DNA of 42,491 nucleotides from SIG565 sp045651765 (GCA_045651765.1 JAZRSY010000014.1:1-42491), one strand, 5' to 3'; positions 8,375-17,174 are shown, counted from the stretch's first letter. Numbers and translations: made by a program. The notes: generated by a model not told the origin, from the letters alone.

Positions 8375-8403
8375 ATTATACACCATTTTAACTATTTTGT
8401 AAA
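8375..8403 (-). promoter_or_regulatory. dinB promoter
   Basis: On the minus strand: TTTACA (8398-8403), 17-base spacer, TATAAT (8375-8380). Transcription would start near 8368, inside the SOS operator. Confidence 0.8.
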
Positions 8404-8407
8404 GAAA

Positions 8408-8440
8408 AAAGCGAAGCGGTAAATTTTACCGTTTCGCTTT
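8408..8440 (-). terminator. Terminator of the 3D-domain gene
   Basis: A 16-bp stem with one G-U pair and a one-base centre (AAAGCGAAGCGGTAAA and its complement) lies directly after the 3D gene stop, with a T-rich tail (CTTTTTTCTTT) on the minus strand. Confidence 0.85.
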
Positions 8441-8444
8441 AATT

Positions 8445-9521
8445 TTAATAAAGAACATAAACTTCTATATTGCGGCGGCCAAAGGCTGTACACTCAGCTT
8501 CGCTTGAAAAATATAAGTCGAAATTTTTAGGCTGAGTTGCCACAAAACCACCTGTGTCGGCTGCTACGGCATAACCGTAAATGTAGCGACCGTCGGACGA
8601 TTTAATATAGAACTTTGTGCCATATGGGAAAATGTTTGTGTTAACGGCCACGTGGCCGGGTTTAACAACAACGCCCGAAGCGCCTTTTTTGCCGGGCGCT
8701 GCTGTATATGCCGTTGCTTGAACGGTTATATGCTGCTTGTAGGTAACAGGGTTGCCGTTTGCATCAAGTTCTATTGGTGTGGATGGTGAAAGTACTGAAA
8801 TGGTGCCAGCCACCTTATTATTAGCGGTTACAACGGTTTCTACCTTCTTTTTAGTGCCAACCGTTATAACCTGTTGAACGGCCTCTTTAACAATTGTTTC
8901 GGATACCGTTTCGGTTGATTCTGCAACGCCGTTTACCATTTTGGTAAGTTTAACAACCTCTTTAACGCCCTCTTGACCTGCGGTAGTTATGGATTTAACC
9001 GAAGTCTTGTTGGAATAAACGGTTTTAGAGGTGTATGGGATTCTAAGTAAAGATGTTTCGGTAACATAGTTAATGTCTACTACATCAATGTAAGTGGCAT
9101 CTTCAATAATGCTATCGAGCGGTAAATTGACAATATCGTGTTCGTCAAGTGTTATGCCGGCATCGGTTATTGCTGAAGATACGGTTGAGCCCTTTAAAAC
9201 ACTTATTTCTTTAGTGTCGTTGCCAAGTGTTACAAAAACAGGCAAGGTGTAACTTAAAGAAATGTCAATTTTATTTCCCTTTTCGGTAACCTCGGTTACC
9301 TTGTAGCTTTGCGAGCTTAATGTTGCCATTTTTAAAAGCTCGGTAGGCTGTGATTTTAATGAATATAATGTTTGAACGCGACTACCATCGTTAACAGTTA
9401 TCTTATTAACCGAAAAAGCAAGAACAAGTAAAACTGCTATAAGCATTACCGACATATAAGCAATTTGCTTTAATCGGGTTAAGCCGAGGCGCGCTATACA
9501 ATACTTAAATTTTTCTGTCAT
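8445..9521 (-). CDS. YabE-like cell-wall protein with DUF348, G5 and 3D domains
   Basis: A 358-residue surface enzyme of the resuscitation/stationary-phase type, expected to cut peptidoglycan like MltA-fold lytic transglycosylases. After a basic start comes one membrane segment (about 22-42, MSVMLIAVLLVLAF). Next is a DUF348-like repeat (SYTLPVFVTLGNDTKEISVL), a G5-like segment rich in Thr/Val/Lys (about 165-245), and a C-terminal 3D domain: VQATAYTAAPGKKGASG, with the Asp-containing YAVAADTGG and NFDLYFSS. ATG 9521 is seven bases after AAGGAG; a TTG one codon earlier is less likely. It has its own consensus promoter and terminator. In Bacillus the homologue yabE is tightly controlled to avoid autolysis. 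Confidence 0.9.
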   Translation of the reverse strand: MTEKFKYCIARLGLTRLKQIAYMSVMLIAVLLVLAFSVNKITVNDGSRVQTLYSLKSQPTELLKMATLSSQSYKVTEVTEKGNKIDISLSYTLPVFVTLGNDTKEISVLKGSTVSSAITDAGITLDEHDIVNLPLDSIIEDATYIDVVDINYVTETSLLRIPYTSKTVYSNKTSVKSITTAGQEGVKEVVKLTKMVNGVAESTETVSETIVKEAVQQVITVGTKKKVETVVTANNKVAGTISVLSPSTPIELDANGNPVTYKQHITVQATAYTAAPGKKGASGVVVKPGHVAVNTNIFPYGTKFYIKSSDGRYIYGYAVAADTGGFVATQPKNFDLYFSSEAECTAFGRRNIEVYVLY

Positions 9522-9581
9522 CAAATAACTCCTTTAAAATTATCGCACAGTTTTGTGAACTTATTTTCAAGCGACTTCAAC

Positions 9582-9610
9582 ATTATATATAACAAATGAT
9601 AAAATGTCAA
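9582..9610 (-). promoter_or_regulatory. Consensus sigma-A promoter of the 3D-domain gene
   Basis: On the minus strand: TTGACA (9605-9610), 17-base spacer, TATAAT (9582-9587), a perfect match. The leader would be only about 50 bases, leaving no room for a riboswitch. Confidence 0.88.
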
Positions 9611-9762
9611 ACCAAAAGAAGTAGGTAATTTTGTGCATATTGCACAATAAAAGGCGAAAAATTAAAATAATTACAGGTTTGTAACTTTTTGTTAAGGGGT
9701 AAAAATGGCAACAAATGGTAATTGCCCCGTTAAAATAGCCAAAAAAGCAAAAGTGGTGTTTG

Positions 9763-9814
9763 ATAACCTGATTTTAGGCGTTTTTTATTTTTTTAACGCC
9801 GTATTTTAGGTTAT
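9763..9814. repeat. Intergenic hairpin between the 3D gene and the MITE-like element
   Basis: ATAACCT and GGCGTT pair with AACGCC and AGGTTAT around a T-rich loop, with an internal loop in the stem. Its role is unclear; it may be a transcription stop. The rest of 9611-9853 shows no gene. Confidence 0.45.
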
Positions 9815-9853
9815 ACAATATATATTATATGTAAAAATTCAAAAAGAATTACA

Positions 9854-10158
9854 AAACAGGTGGCCCAAACGCCCACGCCCCGTAGGGAAGTATTTGTTTC
9901 TCGAACAAAATTCCCTGTATTGTTGTCAAAAGCCTCGAAAGGCGACAGCCTTTCTGCGTTTTATGGCTTAAATACAGTAAATTTTTAGTTCTTACGAAAC
10001 TGCGAAGCACCTTAAAACGAAAATATTGAGTGCAAGAAAAGGCAAAAAGCCATGGTAACGCTGTCGCGTACTATGGCTTTTTAACGCATTATTGTGCCAA
10101 ATTTTCGCGTTTTAAGGAAATACTGCCCTACGGGGCGTGGGCGAAAGGCCACCTGTTT
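9854..10158. mobile_element. MITE-like element with long terminal inverted repeats, no coding capacity
   Basis: A 305-bp block bounded by imperfect inverted repeats of about 40 bp: AAACAGGTGGCC followed by ACGCCCACGCCCCGTAGGG and AGTATTT on the left, and the matching complement on the right ending GGCCACCTGTTT. Between them are three more hairpins: TTGTT-TCTCG-AACAA inside GGGAA/TTCCC (about 9885-9914), GAAAGGC-GACA-GCCTTTC (9937-9954), and a long one at about 10010-10117 with CCTTAAAACG, CAAAAAGCCATGG and complements. It is much more GC-rich at its ends than its flanks. No clear target duplication; the AT-rich flanks on both sides (TATACAATATATATTATATG and TATACATTATATATATACAT) are similar. 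It could also serve as the aspS 3' end. Confidence 0.6.
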
Positions 10159-10178
10159 CTATACATTATATATATACA

Positions 10179-11963
10179 TTATTCTTGCGGTTTAATAATT
10201 CCAATGGAAAGTTCTTTCAGCTGTGATTCGTCCACAGTAGACGGTGCGCCCGACATAAGCTCGCTGGAGTTTGAAATTTTGGGGAATGCAATAACATCCC
10301 TTAAATTGTCGGCGCCGCACATAAGCATTACCAAACGGTCGAGCCCTATGCCCATTCCACCGTGTGGCGGAGCGCCAAAACGGAAGGCATCGGTTAAAAA
10401 TCCGAATTTTGTGTGGGCTTCTTGGTCTGAAAGGCCCAACGCTTTAAACATTTTGTTTTGAAGCTCAGGGTCGGTAATTCTTATTGAGCCCGAAGAAAGC
10501 TCAACGCCGTTAAGCACTAAATCGTAAGCCTTGGCAAATACCTTTTCGGGAGCAGAATCCAAATATTCGATACACTCATCCATGGGTGAGGTAAATGGGT
10601 GGTGCATGGCATCATAATTGCCGGTTTCTTCGTTATATTCAAAGAACGGGAATTCGGTAATCCATAAAAAGTTGAATGTATTTGGTATTATATTAAGCCT
10701 TTTGGCTATGGTTAACCTTAATGCGCCCAAAACCGAAAGAACGGTTTTTTTGCGGTCGGCGCAAAACAGCACAACGTCGCCCTTTTGGGCACCGGTTGCC
10801 TTAATAATCTCGGCCATTTGAGCGTCAGTCATAAATTTAGCAAACGAGCATGTTGGGGTGTCTTCTACCCAGCGTATAAAGGCCAAGCCCTTGGCACCAA
10901 TGCCTTTTGCTTCTTCGGTCAGTTTGTCAATCTCTTTACGGGTGTAAACATCGGCGGCATTTTTAGCCGTAATGGCCCTTACAGTGCCACCCGAATTTAC
11001 GGCCGATGAAAATACAGAAAATTCACTGTCTTTAACAATATCCGATACATCTTTAATTTTCATTTCAAAGCGGGTATCGGGTTTGTCGGAGCCGTAGTTT
11101 TCCATAGCGTAGGTGTAGGTAAGGTGCGGGAACGGTCGCTCAATATTTTGGCCCAAAACCTCGCTAAACAATCGGCAAATATAGCCTTCTGCCAAGGAGA
11201 AAATATCCTCCATATCGATAAACGACATTTCTAAGTCGATTTGGGTGAATTCAGGCTGACGGTCGGCCCTAAGGTCTTCGTCGCGGTAGCAACGGGCAAT
11301 TTGCATATAGCGGTCAAACCCTGAGAGCATAAGCAACTGCTTGTACATTTGCGGGCTTTGCGGTAAAGCAAAAAACGAGCCGCTGTGCACGCGGGAAGGT
11401 ACTAAATAATCCCTGGCACCTTCGGGTGTAGATTTTATTAGGGTTGGGGTTTCAATTTCTATGAACCCGTTTTCATTAAAATAATCGCGGGTAACCTTGG
11501 TTATTTTGTGGCGCATTAAAATATTTTTTTGCAAATTAGCGCGCCTTAAATCTAAATAACGGTATTTTAAACGAATGTCTTCTTTGGCGGCGGTGTCGGG
11601 TAAAATTTCGAACGGTGGGGTTTCGGCTCGGCCCAAAATTTTAAGGCCTATAACCTCAATTTCAATTTCGCCAGTGGGTATTTCTTTATTTACTGCCGAA
11701 CGTGCCCTAACCACGCCCTCGGCCATTAAAACAAACTCGCTGCGAACCTGAACAGCCTTTTCGAAAACCGATTTTTCGGTGGTATCATCGAACGCTAATT
11801 GCACAATGCCTGTGCGGTCGCGCAAATCTATAAATATAAGTCCGCCTAAATCTCTTTGGCGTTGGGCCCAACCTGTAAGCACAACGGTTTTGCCAATATC
11901 GACAGTTCTTAAATTGCCGCAATAGTCGGTTCGTTTTTGGTTTCCCATTCTATCTAATTTCAT
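10179..11963 (-). CDS. aspS: Aspartyl-tRNA synthetase
   Basis: A 594-residue bacterial-type class IIb synthetase that charges tRNA-Asp. The OB-fold anticodon domain has GWAQRQRDLGGLIFIDLRDR; motif 2 is CYRDEDLRADRQPEF; the GAD-type insertion lies at about 290-420; motif 3 is GMGIGLDRLVML near the C-terminus. Leu39 falls where bacterial discriminating AspRS has Leu and non-discriminating ones often have His, weakly suggesting it charges tRNA-Asp only (from memory of the P. aeruginosa work). ATG is preceded by AAGGAGG. It is 18 bases after hisS and follows it in one transcript. No T-box leader is present. Confidence 0.97.
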   Translation of the reverse strand: MKLDRMGNQKRTDYCGNLRTVDIGKTVVLTGWAQRQRDLGGLIFIDLRDRTGIVQLAFDDTTEKSVFEKAVQVRSEFVLMAEGVVRARSAVNKEIPTGEIEIEVIGLKILGRAETPPFEILPDTAAKEDIRLKYRYLDLRRANLQKNILMRHKITKVTRDYFNENGFIEIETPTLIKSTPEGARDYLVPSRVHSGSFFALPQSPQMYKQLLMLSGFDRYMQIARCYRDEDLRADRQPEFTQIDLEMSFIDMEDIFSLAEGYICRLFSEVLGQNIERPFPHLTYTYAMENYGSDKPDTRFEMKIKDVSDIVKDSEFSVFSSAVNSGGTVRAITAKNAADVYTRKEIDKLTEEAKGIGAKGLAFIRWVEDTPTCSFAKFMTDAQMAEIIKATGAQKGDVVLFCADRKKTVLSVLGALRLTIAKRLNIIPNTFNFLWITEFPFFEYNEETGNYDAMHHPFTSPMDECIEYLDSAPEKVFAKAYDLVLNGVELSSGSIRITDPELQNKMFKALGLSDQEAHTKFGFLTDAFRFGAPPHGGMGIGLDRLVMLMCGADNLRDVIAFPKISNSSELMSGAPSTVDESQLKELSIGIIKPQE

Positions 11964-11981
11964 TTTAATCCTCCTTGGGAT

Positions 11982-13286
11982 TTATAAAATAGCATTTGTA
12001 AGATTATTTAGTGCGTATCCATTAATAATGTTATAAAATTCGGGCACTATGTTTTCGGCCAAAACGGTGGTTTCGGTGCCATCGGCCATATTTTTAATGC
12101 GGATTTTGCCGCTTGCGGCCTCGTCATCGCCCAAAACACAGGTGAATTTGGCACCTATTTTGTTGGCATAGCGCATTTGCGGTTTTAGACCCCTTGCGTT
12201 AATGTCAGAAAGGGCGGCAAAACCTTCGCGTTTTAAGTTAGCGCAAAGTTTTGTTGCCATTAGCGTTGCCTTTTCGCCCAAAGAAGCAAAGTAAATATCA
12301 CAGGTTTTGGGCTCGGGGAATTCGGCCCCTTGTGCCTCGGCCGTTAGCATTAAACGCTCAAGACCCATTGCAAAGCCAACGCACTCAACATTAGGTCCGC
12401 CAAGCTCGGCCACAAGGCCGTCGTAACGGCCGCCGCCACAAACGGTAGATTGAGCGCCAATATCATTTGAGACAAACTCGAACACCGTTTTGGTGTAATA
12501 ATCAAGTCCGCGAACAATATGTGGATTAACCGTAAATTCAAGGCCTGCAGCATTTAGGTGGTTTTTAACCTGCTCAAAATGTTCGCTGCAGTCTTCACAC
12601 AAATAATCTAACATTATGGGTGCATCGGCCGCTATTTTGCTGCAAACAGGGCTTTTGCAATCCAAAATGCGCATTGGATTTTTATTAAGCCTTTCAAGGC
12701 AGGTAGCGCAAAGTTCGGATTCTTTTTTTGCAAAATATTCTTTAAGTGCTGCATGGTATTTTTTGCGGCATTCTTTGCAGCCAATAGAATTAATCTGAAG
12801 GGATAAATTTTTTATTCCTATGTTTTTTAACACATGGTCGGCCAAGGCTATTGCCTCGGCATCGGCACCCGGGGCAGATGCACCAATGCACTCAATGCCA
12901 AATTGGTGAAACTCCCTTAACCTACCGGCCTGCGGCTTTTCATAGCGGTAGCAACCACCAATATAACAAACCTTAACGGGCAATGCACCGTTTACAAGAC
13001 CGTTTTCTATGGCGCTGCGCATAACTCCTGCCGTGAATTCGGGTCTTAGGGTTATGCTGCGCTCGCCCTTATCTAAAAATGTATACATCTCTTTTTGAAC
13101 AACATCGGTAGTGTCGCCCACCCCGCGCGAGAAAACCTCGGTATGTTCGAACACGGGTATTCTAATTTCTTTATACCCGTAAAGTTCGGCGGTTTTTAAC
13201 ATTTCGCTCTCTAAAAACTGCCATTTATGAACATTTTGGGGCAAGACATCTTGCGTGCCTTTTATAGCCTTTATAATTTCTGCCAT
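11982..13286 (-). CDS. hisS: Histidyl-tRNA synthetase
   Basis: A 434-residue class IIa synthetase. Visible are KAIKGTQDVLPQN at the start, motif 2 (RPEFTAGVMR and GGCYRYEKPQAGRLREFHQF), the histidine-specific block GLDYYTKTVFEF, and motif 3 (VECVGFAMGLERLML), followed by the C-terminal anticodon-binding domain. A Cys cluster (CKECRKK, CATC, CKSPVC, CEDC at about 170-235) lies in the insertion domain and may bind metal. ATG follows GGAGG by seven bases. It lies between mgsA and aspS; the hisS-aspS order is typical of Firmicutes. Confidence 0.97.
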   Translation of the reverse strand: MAEIIKAIKGTQDVLPQNVHKWQFLESEMLKTAELYGYKEIRIPVFEHTEVFSRGVGDTTDVVQKEMYTFLDKGERSITLRPEFTAGVMRSAIENGLVNGALPVKVCYIGGCYRYEKPQAGRLREFHQFGIECIGASAPGADAEAIALADHVLKNIGIKNLSLQINSIGCKECRKKYHAALKEYFAKKESELCATCLERLNKNPMRILDCKSPVCSKIAADAPIMLDYLCEDCSEHFEQVKNHLNAAGLEFTVNPHIVRGLDYYTKTVFEFVSNDIGAQSTVCGGGRYDGLVAELGGPNVECVGFAMGLERLMLTAEAQGAEFPEPKTCDIYFASLGEKATLMATKLCANLKREGFAALSDINARGLKPQMRYANKIGAKFTCVLGDDEAASGKIRIKNMADGTETTVLAENIVPEFYNIINGYALNNLTNAIL

Positions 13287-13308
13287 AATTTTCCTCCAAC
13301 AATTATAA

Positions 13309-13330
13309 GTCCGGTCTTTTCAGACCGGAC
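13309..13330 (-). terminator. Hairpin between mgsA and hisS (weak terminator or processing site)
   Basis: A perfect 9-bp GC-rich stem, GTCCGGTCT/AGACCGGAC, with a 4-base loop. The minus-strand tail is only TTATAATT, so termination is probably partial and hisS-aspS may be read through from the mgsA promoter. Confidence 0.6.
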
Positions 13331-13336
13331 AGTTGC

Positions 13337-13741
13337 TTATTTTTCCTTGCGGATTATATCGCGCCAATCGAGGTCGCCTCTTTCAAGGCCATGTATAAGC
13401 ATTTCGGCTGTGGCAATATTGGTTGCAACGGGAATATTGTGAACATCGCACAGGCGAAGCAAAACATTCTCGTCGGGCTCGTTGGGCTTTGGTTTAAGAG
13501 GGTCGCGGAATAAAAGTAATAAATCTATTTCATCGCACCCTATGCGCGAGGCTATTTGTTGTGAACCACCCTGTGAGCCTCCAAGAAACTTAATAATTTC
13601 GAGTCCGGTGGCCTCGGAAACCAATTTTCCGGTTGTTCCGGTAGCAAGTAATGTATGCTTGCTTAAAATACCGCAATAGGCAATACAAAATTGCACCATT
13701 AATTCTTTTTTTGCATCGTGTGCTATTAAAGCAATATTCAT
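13337..13741 (-). CDS. mgsA: Methylglyoxal synthase
   Basis: A 134-residue enzyme converting dihydroxyacetone phosphate to methylglyoxal plus phosphate, a glycolytic overflow route. It has NIALIAHDAKK (His8, Asp9), LLATGTTGKL phosphate loop, FLGGSQGGSQQIA, catalytic Asp70 (equivalent of E. coli Asp71) and FRDPL with Asp80. At the position of E. coli His98 (context HDPD/HEPD) this protein has Asn87 in KPNEPDE, a possible loss or variation of a catalytic-pathway residue. I start at ATG 13741, since the GTG three codons earlier abuts the AGGA ribosome site. It has its own promoter within the end of mrdA. Confidence 0.92.
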   Translation of the reverse strand: MNIALIAHDAKKELMVQFCIAYCGILSKHTLLATGTTGKLVSEATGLEIIKFLGGSQGGSQQIASRIGCDEIDLLLLFRDPLKPKPNEPDENVLLRLCDVHNIPVATNIATAEMLIHGLERGDLDWRDIIRKEK

Positions 13742-13771
13742 CCTTACCACTCCTGGAAATTTTATTATATA

Positions 13772-13801
13772 AATATATCACAAATTACACTTGTTTGTCA
13801 A
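13772..13801 (-). promoter_or_regulatory. mgsA promoter
   Basis: On the minus strand: TTGACA (13796-13801), 18-base spacer, TATATT (13772-13777), just after the mrdA stop. Confidence 0.65.
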
Positions 13802-15775
13802 TTATTGTAGCAATGTATTAGGTATAATATCAACATTTTTTTCTTCCTCCGGGAAGAAGTAACTGTCGAGCACCGCTTTGGCCACCGAAGTAACACCAAA
13901 TGTAGAACTGCCGTGTTCTAACACAACCGAAATCGCTATTTCGGGGTTATCAAATGGGGCAAAGGCAATAAATACGCTGTGGTCGGCGCCTGAATTGGTT
14001 TGAGATGTACCTGTTTTACCGCCAACTTTTATGGGGTAATCGGCAAACACGGCGCTACCTGTACCATCAACCGTAACCGACAACATACCTTCTTTAACCG
14101 CTGCTAAAATTTCGGGGCTGATGTTAACACTTTCGACCGCTTGCGATTGGTTTGTAAGATAAGTTTCTTTGAAATCGTAGGCCACCACACTATCTATAAG
14201 CGTTGCTTTGTAGCGTGTTCCTCCATTTGCAAGGGTTGCTGTATAGTTTGAAAGTTGCAGCGGCGTAAAGGCATTAAGTTGACCTATTGCCACCTGAATT
14301 GTGTTGCCCGAATCGTTTTTATATTCGGTTAATATGCCGGCGGAATCGTTAACCTCTACGCCGGTTTTAACGCCCAAGCCAAAATCTTTCAAATAACTGT
14401 TAAGCGAATTTATGCCCACGCGCCTGCCTATTTCAAAAAAGAAATAGTTACAGGATTTTGAAAGCGCTGTTTTTAAATTAATTGTGCCATGGTAGTGCAT
14501 ACAATTAGGTTTATAATCGTCAAAATAATCGTAGGTTCTAACACATTTAATGGTTTCGCCATAATTATATTTTCCGTTTTGCATTGCCGCTACCGCCACA
14601 ATTGGTTTTATTGTTGAACCAACCGGGTAAACGCCTTGGAAGGCTCTGTCTAAAAGAGGTTTATGTGGGTTGGCAAGCAAATTATTATATTCTTTAGACA
14701 TGGTAGACATATCGTAAGACGGGTAGTTGGCCGAGGTTAAAATGGCCCCGTTTTTAATGTTGGTTACAACAACCGAACCTCCCGTTACGCTGCCACCTTT
14801 AGACTGCATTTCTTTAATGGTGCTTTCAAGCACATCTTGTGCCACCGTTTGCACCGTTTTATTAAGTGTTAAAACAACCGTTTTGCCGTTTATTGGCGCC
14901 TTGGTTACCGTTTTTTCTAAAATGTTGCCTTTGGAATCCACCTTATAGGTTATTTCACCGTCGGTACCGTGCAAATATTCTTCGGCCCAGGCCTCAATGC
15001 CGCTTTTGCCGATTTTATCGTTATAAGAATAGCCCTTTTCTTTGTATTTTTGCCACTCTTCTTCATAAATCGGGCCTATAGAACCTATTATGTGGGGGGC
15101 CAAATCGGTAACGGTATATTCACGGTAGGGTGTAATTTCAACCGAAACACCGTTTAAAATATAACCGGCTTCGGCTATAACCAACATTAACGAACTGCTG
15201 ATATCTTCGGCAAAGGTGTAGGGTGCCGCTATTGAAAAGGCGGCAATTTCCATGGAATACCTAACGCCCATAATTTGCCTGCGTGTTTCGTTATTGTACT
15301 GCTCTAAATTATATCTTGTTACTAAACGGTCAAAGCAGTTTTCGGGGGTGGCGTAATCGGCCAGGCCTAAAGTTTTTTTAAGTTTTGCCACGGCCGAAGC
15401 ATCGTCAGTAAATTGAAAACCACCTGTAATATTTAAAGGCAATTTGTCTATATATGTGCATCCGTGCTGATTGCAAAGGTTTATGAGTTCTAAAATTATG
15501 CTGTTTTGTTGCGATTTATTTAAATAAGCGCTGTTAAGCACAATATCGTAGCCGTCGCGGTTGGCAGCAATTTTGCGGCCCGAAGAATCTAAAATTTCGC
15601 CGCGCGAAGCCTTTATAACCGAAGTTCTGTTAACTATACCTGCGGCGGCGGTATTATATTCCTCGGCATTTATAATTTGCAGGGAAAATATGCGTGCCGC
15701 ATAAAGCACCACTACAGCCACTAAAATTATGCTTAAAACCCTTATAAAAGGTTGTTTTTCTTTTTTAAACGGCAC
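13802..15775 (-). CDS. mrdA: Penicillin-binding protein 2 (cell-elongation transpeptidase)
   Basis: A 657-residue class B PBP that cross-links peptidoglycan during elongation with MreBCD. One membrane anchor (about 11-32) is followed by the dimerisation/pedestal region with the RGEILDSSGR signature (58-67), then the transpeptidase domain with Ser387-Thr-Ile-Lys390 (active-site Ser), Ser440-Cys-Asn442 and Lys587-Thr-Gly-Thr590. Length is typical. The start is GTG, in a gene order matching mreB-mreC-mreD-mrdA. It begins 19 bases after mreD. Beta-lactams are the known inhibitors of this family. Confidence 0.95.
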   Translation of the reverse strand: MPFKKEKQPFIRVLSIILVAVVVLYAARIFSLQIINAEEYNTAAAGIVNRTSVIKASRGEILDSSGRKIAANRDGYDIVLNSAYLNKSQQNSIILELINLCNQHGCTYIDKLPLNITGGFQFTDDASAVAKLKKTLGLADYATPENCFDRLVTRYNLEQYNNETRRQIMGVRYSMEIAAFSIAAPYTFAEDISSSLMLVIAEAGYILNGVSVEITPYREYTVTDLAPHIIGSIGPIYEEEWQKYKEKGYSYNDKIGKSGIEAWAEEYLHGTDGEITYKVDSKGNILEKTVTKAPINGKTVVLTLNKTVQTVAQDVLESTIKEMQSKGGSVTGGSVVVTNIKNGAILTSANYPSYDMSTMSKEYNNLLANPHKPLLDRAFQGVYPVGSTIKPIVAVAAMQNGKYNYGETIKCVRTYDYFDDYKPNCMHYHGTINLKTALSKSCNYFFFEIGRRVGINSLNSYLKDFGLGVKTGVEVNDSAGILTEYKNDSGNTIQVAIGQLNAFTPLQLSNYTATLANGGTRYKATLIDSVVAYDFKETYLTNQSQAVESVNISPEILAAVKEGMLSVTVDGTGSAVFADYPIKVGGKTGTSQTNSGADHSVFIAFAPFDNPEIAISVVLEHGSSTFGVTSVAKAVLDSYFFPEEEKNVDIIPNTLLQ

Positions 15776-15794
15776 CCTTAACCCTACCTTTCTT

Positions 15795-16286
15795 TTATTT
15801 TAAATATCTGCCCGGTAAATAGGCCGGGAAAATGAAGAATGCTGAATATATTGCAGAGGGAAAATAATAAAGCAAAAAATGTTTTACAACATTGCCGCCG
15901 CTTGCGGCGTTAAAAATAAGCCAATGCGCAAAGAAATATGCCATTGCCGCCACTGCCGCTAAAAGCAGGGCGGAATATATATTTTTATTTAGGTATTTAT
16001 TAACCAAAAGCCCCACCGTAACACCAATGAGCATTAGCGTTAACATATTAAAACACACGGTGTTAGATGCTACGGCATCGGCAAAAATGCCGGTTATGAG
16101 CCCTGCGGTAAAGCCGACCCATTCGCCGTAAAAAAATGCCACCGCAACAACGGCTGCCACAAGCGGCATTGGTGCCGAATTGCCTATTTTTAAAGGTAAA
16201 ACCGATGTATAGGTTAAAAAATACATTATTATAAACATTATTATATATGCGGTTGCGGGCCAAAAAGTTTTTGTCTTGTTGTTCAT
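15795..16286 (-). CDS. mreD: Rod-shape-determining protein MreD
   Basis: A 163-residue integral membrane protein of the elongasome. Hydropathy suggests five to six helices; PLVAAVVAVAFFYGEWVGFT followed by AGLITGIFADAV is the characteristic conserved block. It begins 3 bases after mreC, with GGGGAA as ribosome site, and lies directly before mrdA. MreD is poorly conserved in sequence, so the call leans on topology and context. Confidence 0.92.
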   Translation of the reverse strand: MNNKTKTFWPATAYIIMFIIMYFLTYTSVLPLKIGNSAPMPLVAAVVAVAFFYGEWVGFTAGLITGIFADAVASNTVCFNMLTLMLIGVTVGLLVNKYLNKNIYSALLLAAVAAMAYFFAHWLIFNAASGGNVVKHFLLYYFPSAIYSAFFIFPAYLPGRYLK

Positions 16287-16289
16287 TTT

Positions 16290-17150
16290 TTATTCCCCGC
16301 TTGTCATATTTATAATATTTTTGCCTGCAAAATCGGTAATAACCATAACCTGACGGATTTCGGTAACATTTACAAACGGCTCTAACTCGGCATAAAGCGC
16401 CGAAGAGTATTGCTCTTTGGATATGTTTGTAATTTTGCCCACCAAAATTCCGCTTGGGAAAACTCCGCCGCCGGCCGTTACTATATAGTCGCCAACCGCT
16501 ACGGCCGAGGCACGTTGCAGGTTGTTCATTTTGGTGTTGCCTTTTGATATAACATCTACCGAGCCTGTAACAATTCCGGCATCGCCTGTGCGGCTGTCGG
16601 TTACGCCAACCGAAATATTGGGGCTTAAAATGGTGGTTACTTTAGATGATATCAGCCCCACCTGCGAAACATAACCAACCAATCCGGCTTCGGTAATAAC
16701 GGGGTCGTACTGCTCAATTCCGCTTAACGAGCCGCAATTTATGGTGAATCCGCCAAAGGAATCGGTTGTGTCGCGCGAGATTATAACGGCATTTGAAAAC
16801 TTAAAATCGGGGTTAATGCTTTTTATTTCGAGGTAATTTTTATAAAAATCGTTTTCATTTTTTAAAACATCGTAATCGGCTATTTTTTCGTTAAGTTTAT
16901 TAATTTCACTTTGGAGTGCCGCATTTTGCAAAATTAATTGTTCGTTACTTTCAAATTTTTGGAATAAATCGGTTACGCTGTTAGATATATTTGTAGCAAT
17001 TTTTTGAAAAGGCGCAACAAGGGTGCCCAATAGGTCGGACTGTGGAGATAATATTCCACCTGCTATGTGCGCTAATATGGAAAGCACCAGCAAAATCGAC
17101 ACCACCGTGGCGGCTATTTTAAATTTACGGCTTTTAAAGAAAAAACGCAT
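16290..17150 (-). CDS. mreC: Rod-shape-determining protein MreC
   Basis: A 286-residue bitopic protein linking MreB filaments to the wall-synthesis enzymes. It has a basic cytoplasmic start (MRFFFKSRKFK), one membrane helix (about 12-32), a coiled coil (about 60-105, NEQLILQNAALQSEINKLNE), then the beta-barrel domain with TIN-like VGYVSQVGLISSKVTTILSP and DYIVTAGGGVFPSGILVGKI. It lies 24 bases after mreB. Length is normal for Firmicutes. Confidence 0.95.
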   Translation of the reverse strand: MRFFFKSRKFKIAATVVSILLVLSILAHIAGGILSPQSDLLGTLVAPFQKIATNISNSVTDLFQKFESNEQLILQNAALQSEINKLNEKIADYDVLKNENDFYKNYLEIKSINPDFKFSNAVIISRDTTDSFGGFTINCGSLSGIEQYDPVITEAGLVGYVSQVGLISSKVTTILSPNISVGVTDSRTGDAGIVTGSVDVISKGNTKMNNLQRASAVAVGDYIVTAGGGVFPSGILVGKITNISKEQYSSALYAELEPFVNVTEIRQVMVITDFAGKNIINMTSGE

Positions 17151-17174
17151 TATAAATACCCTTTCTTAAAATAA

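Noticed and set aside
10030..10461. 143-residue plus-strand open frame across the MITE-like element and the aspS end
   Set aside because: It runs antisense through conserved aspS codons and over perfect hairpins; no ribosome site.
13287..13336. T-box or other riboswitch ahead of hisS-aspS
   Set aside because: The gap is only 50 bases and contains just a 9-bp hairpin; no T-box sequence or specifier loop fits.
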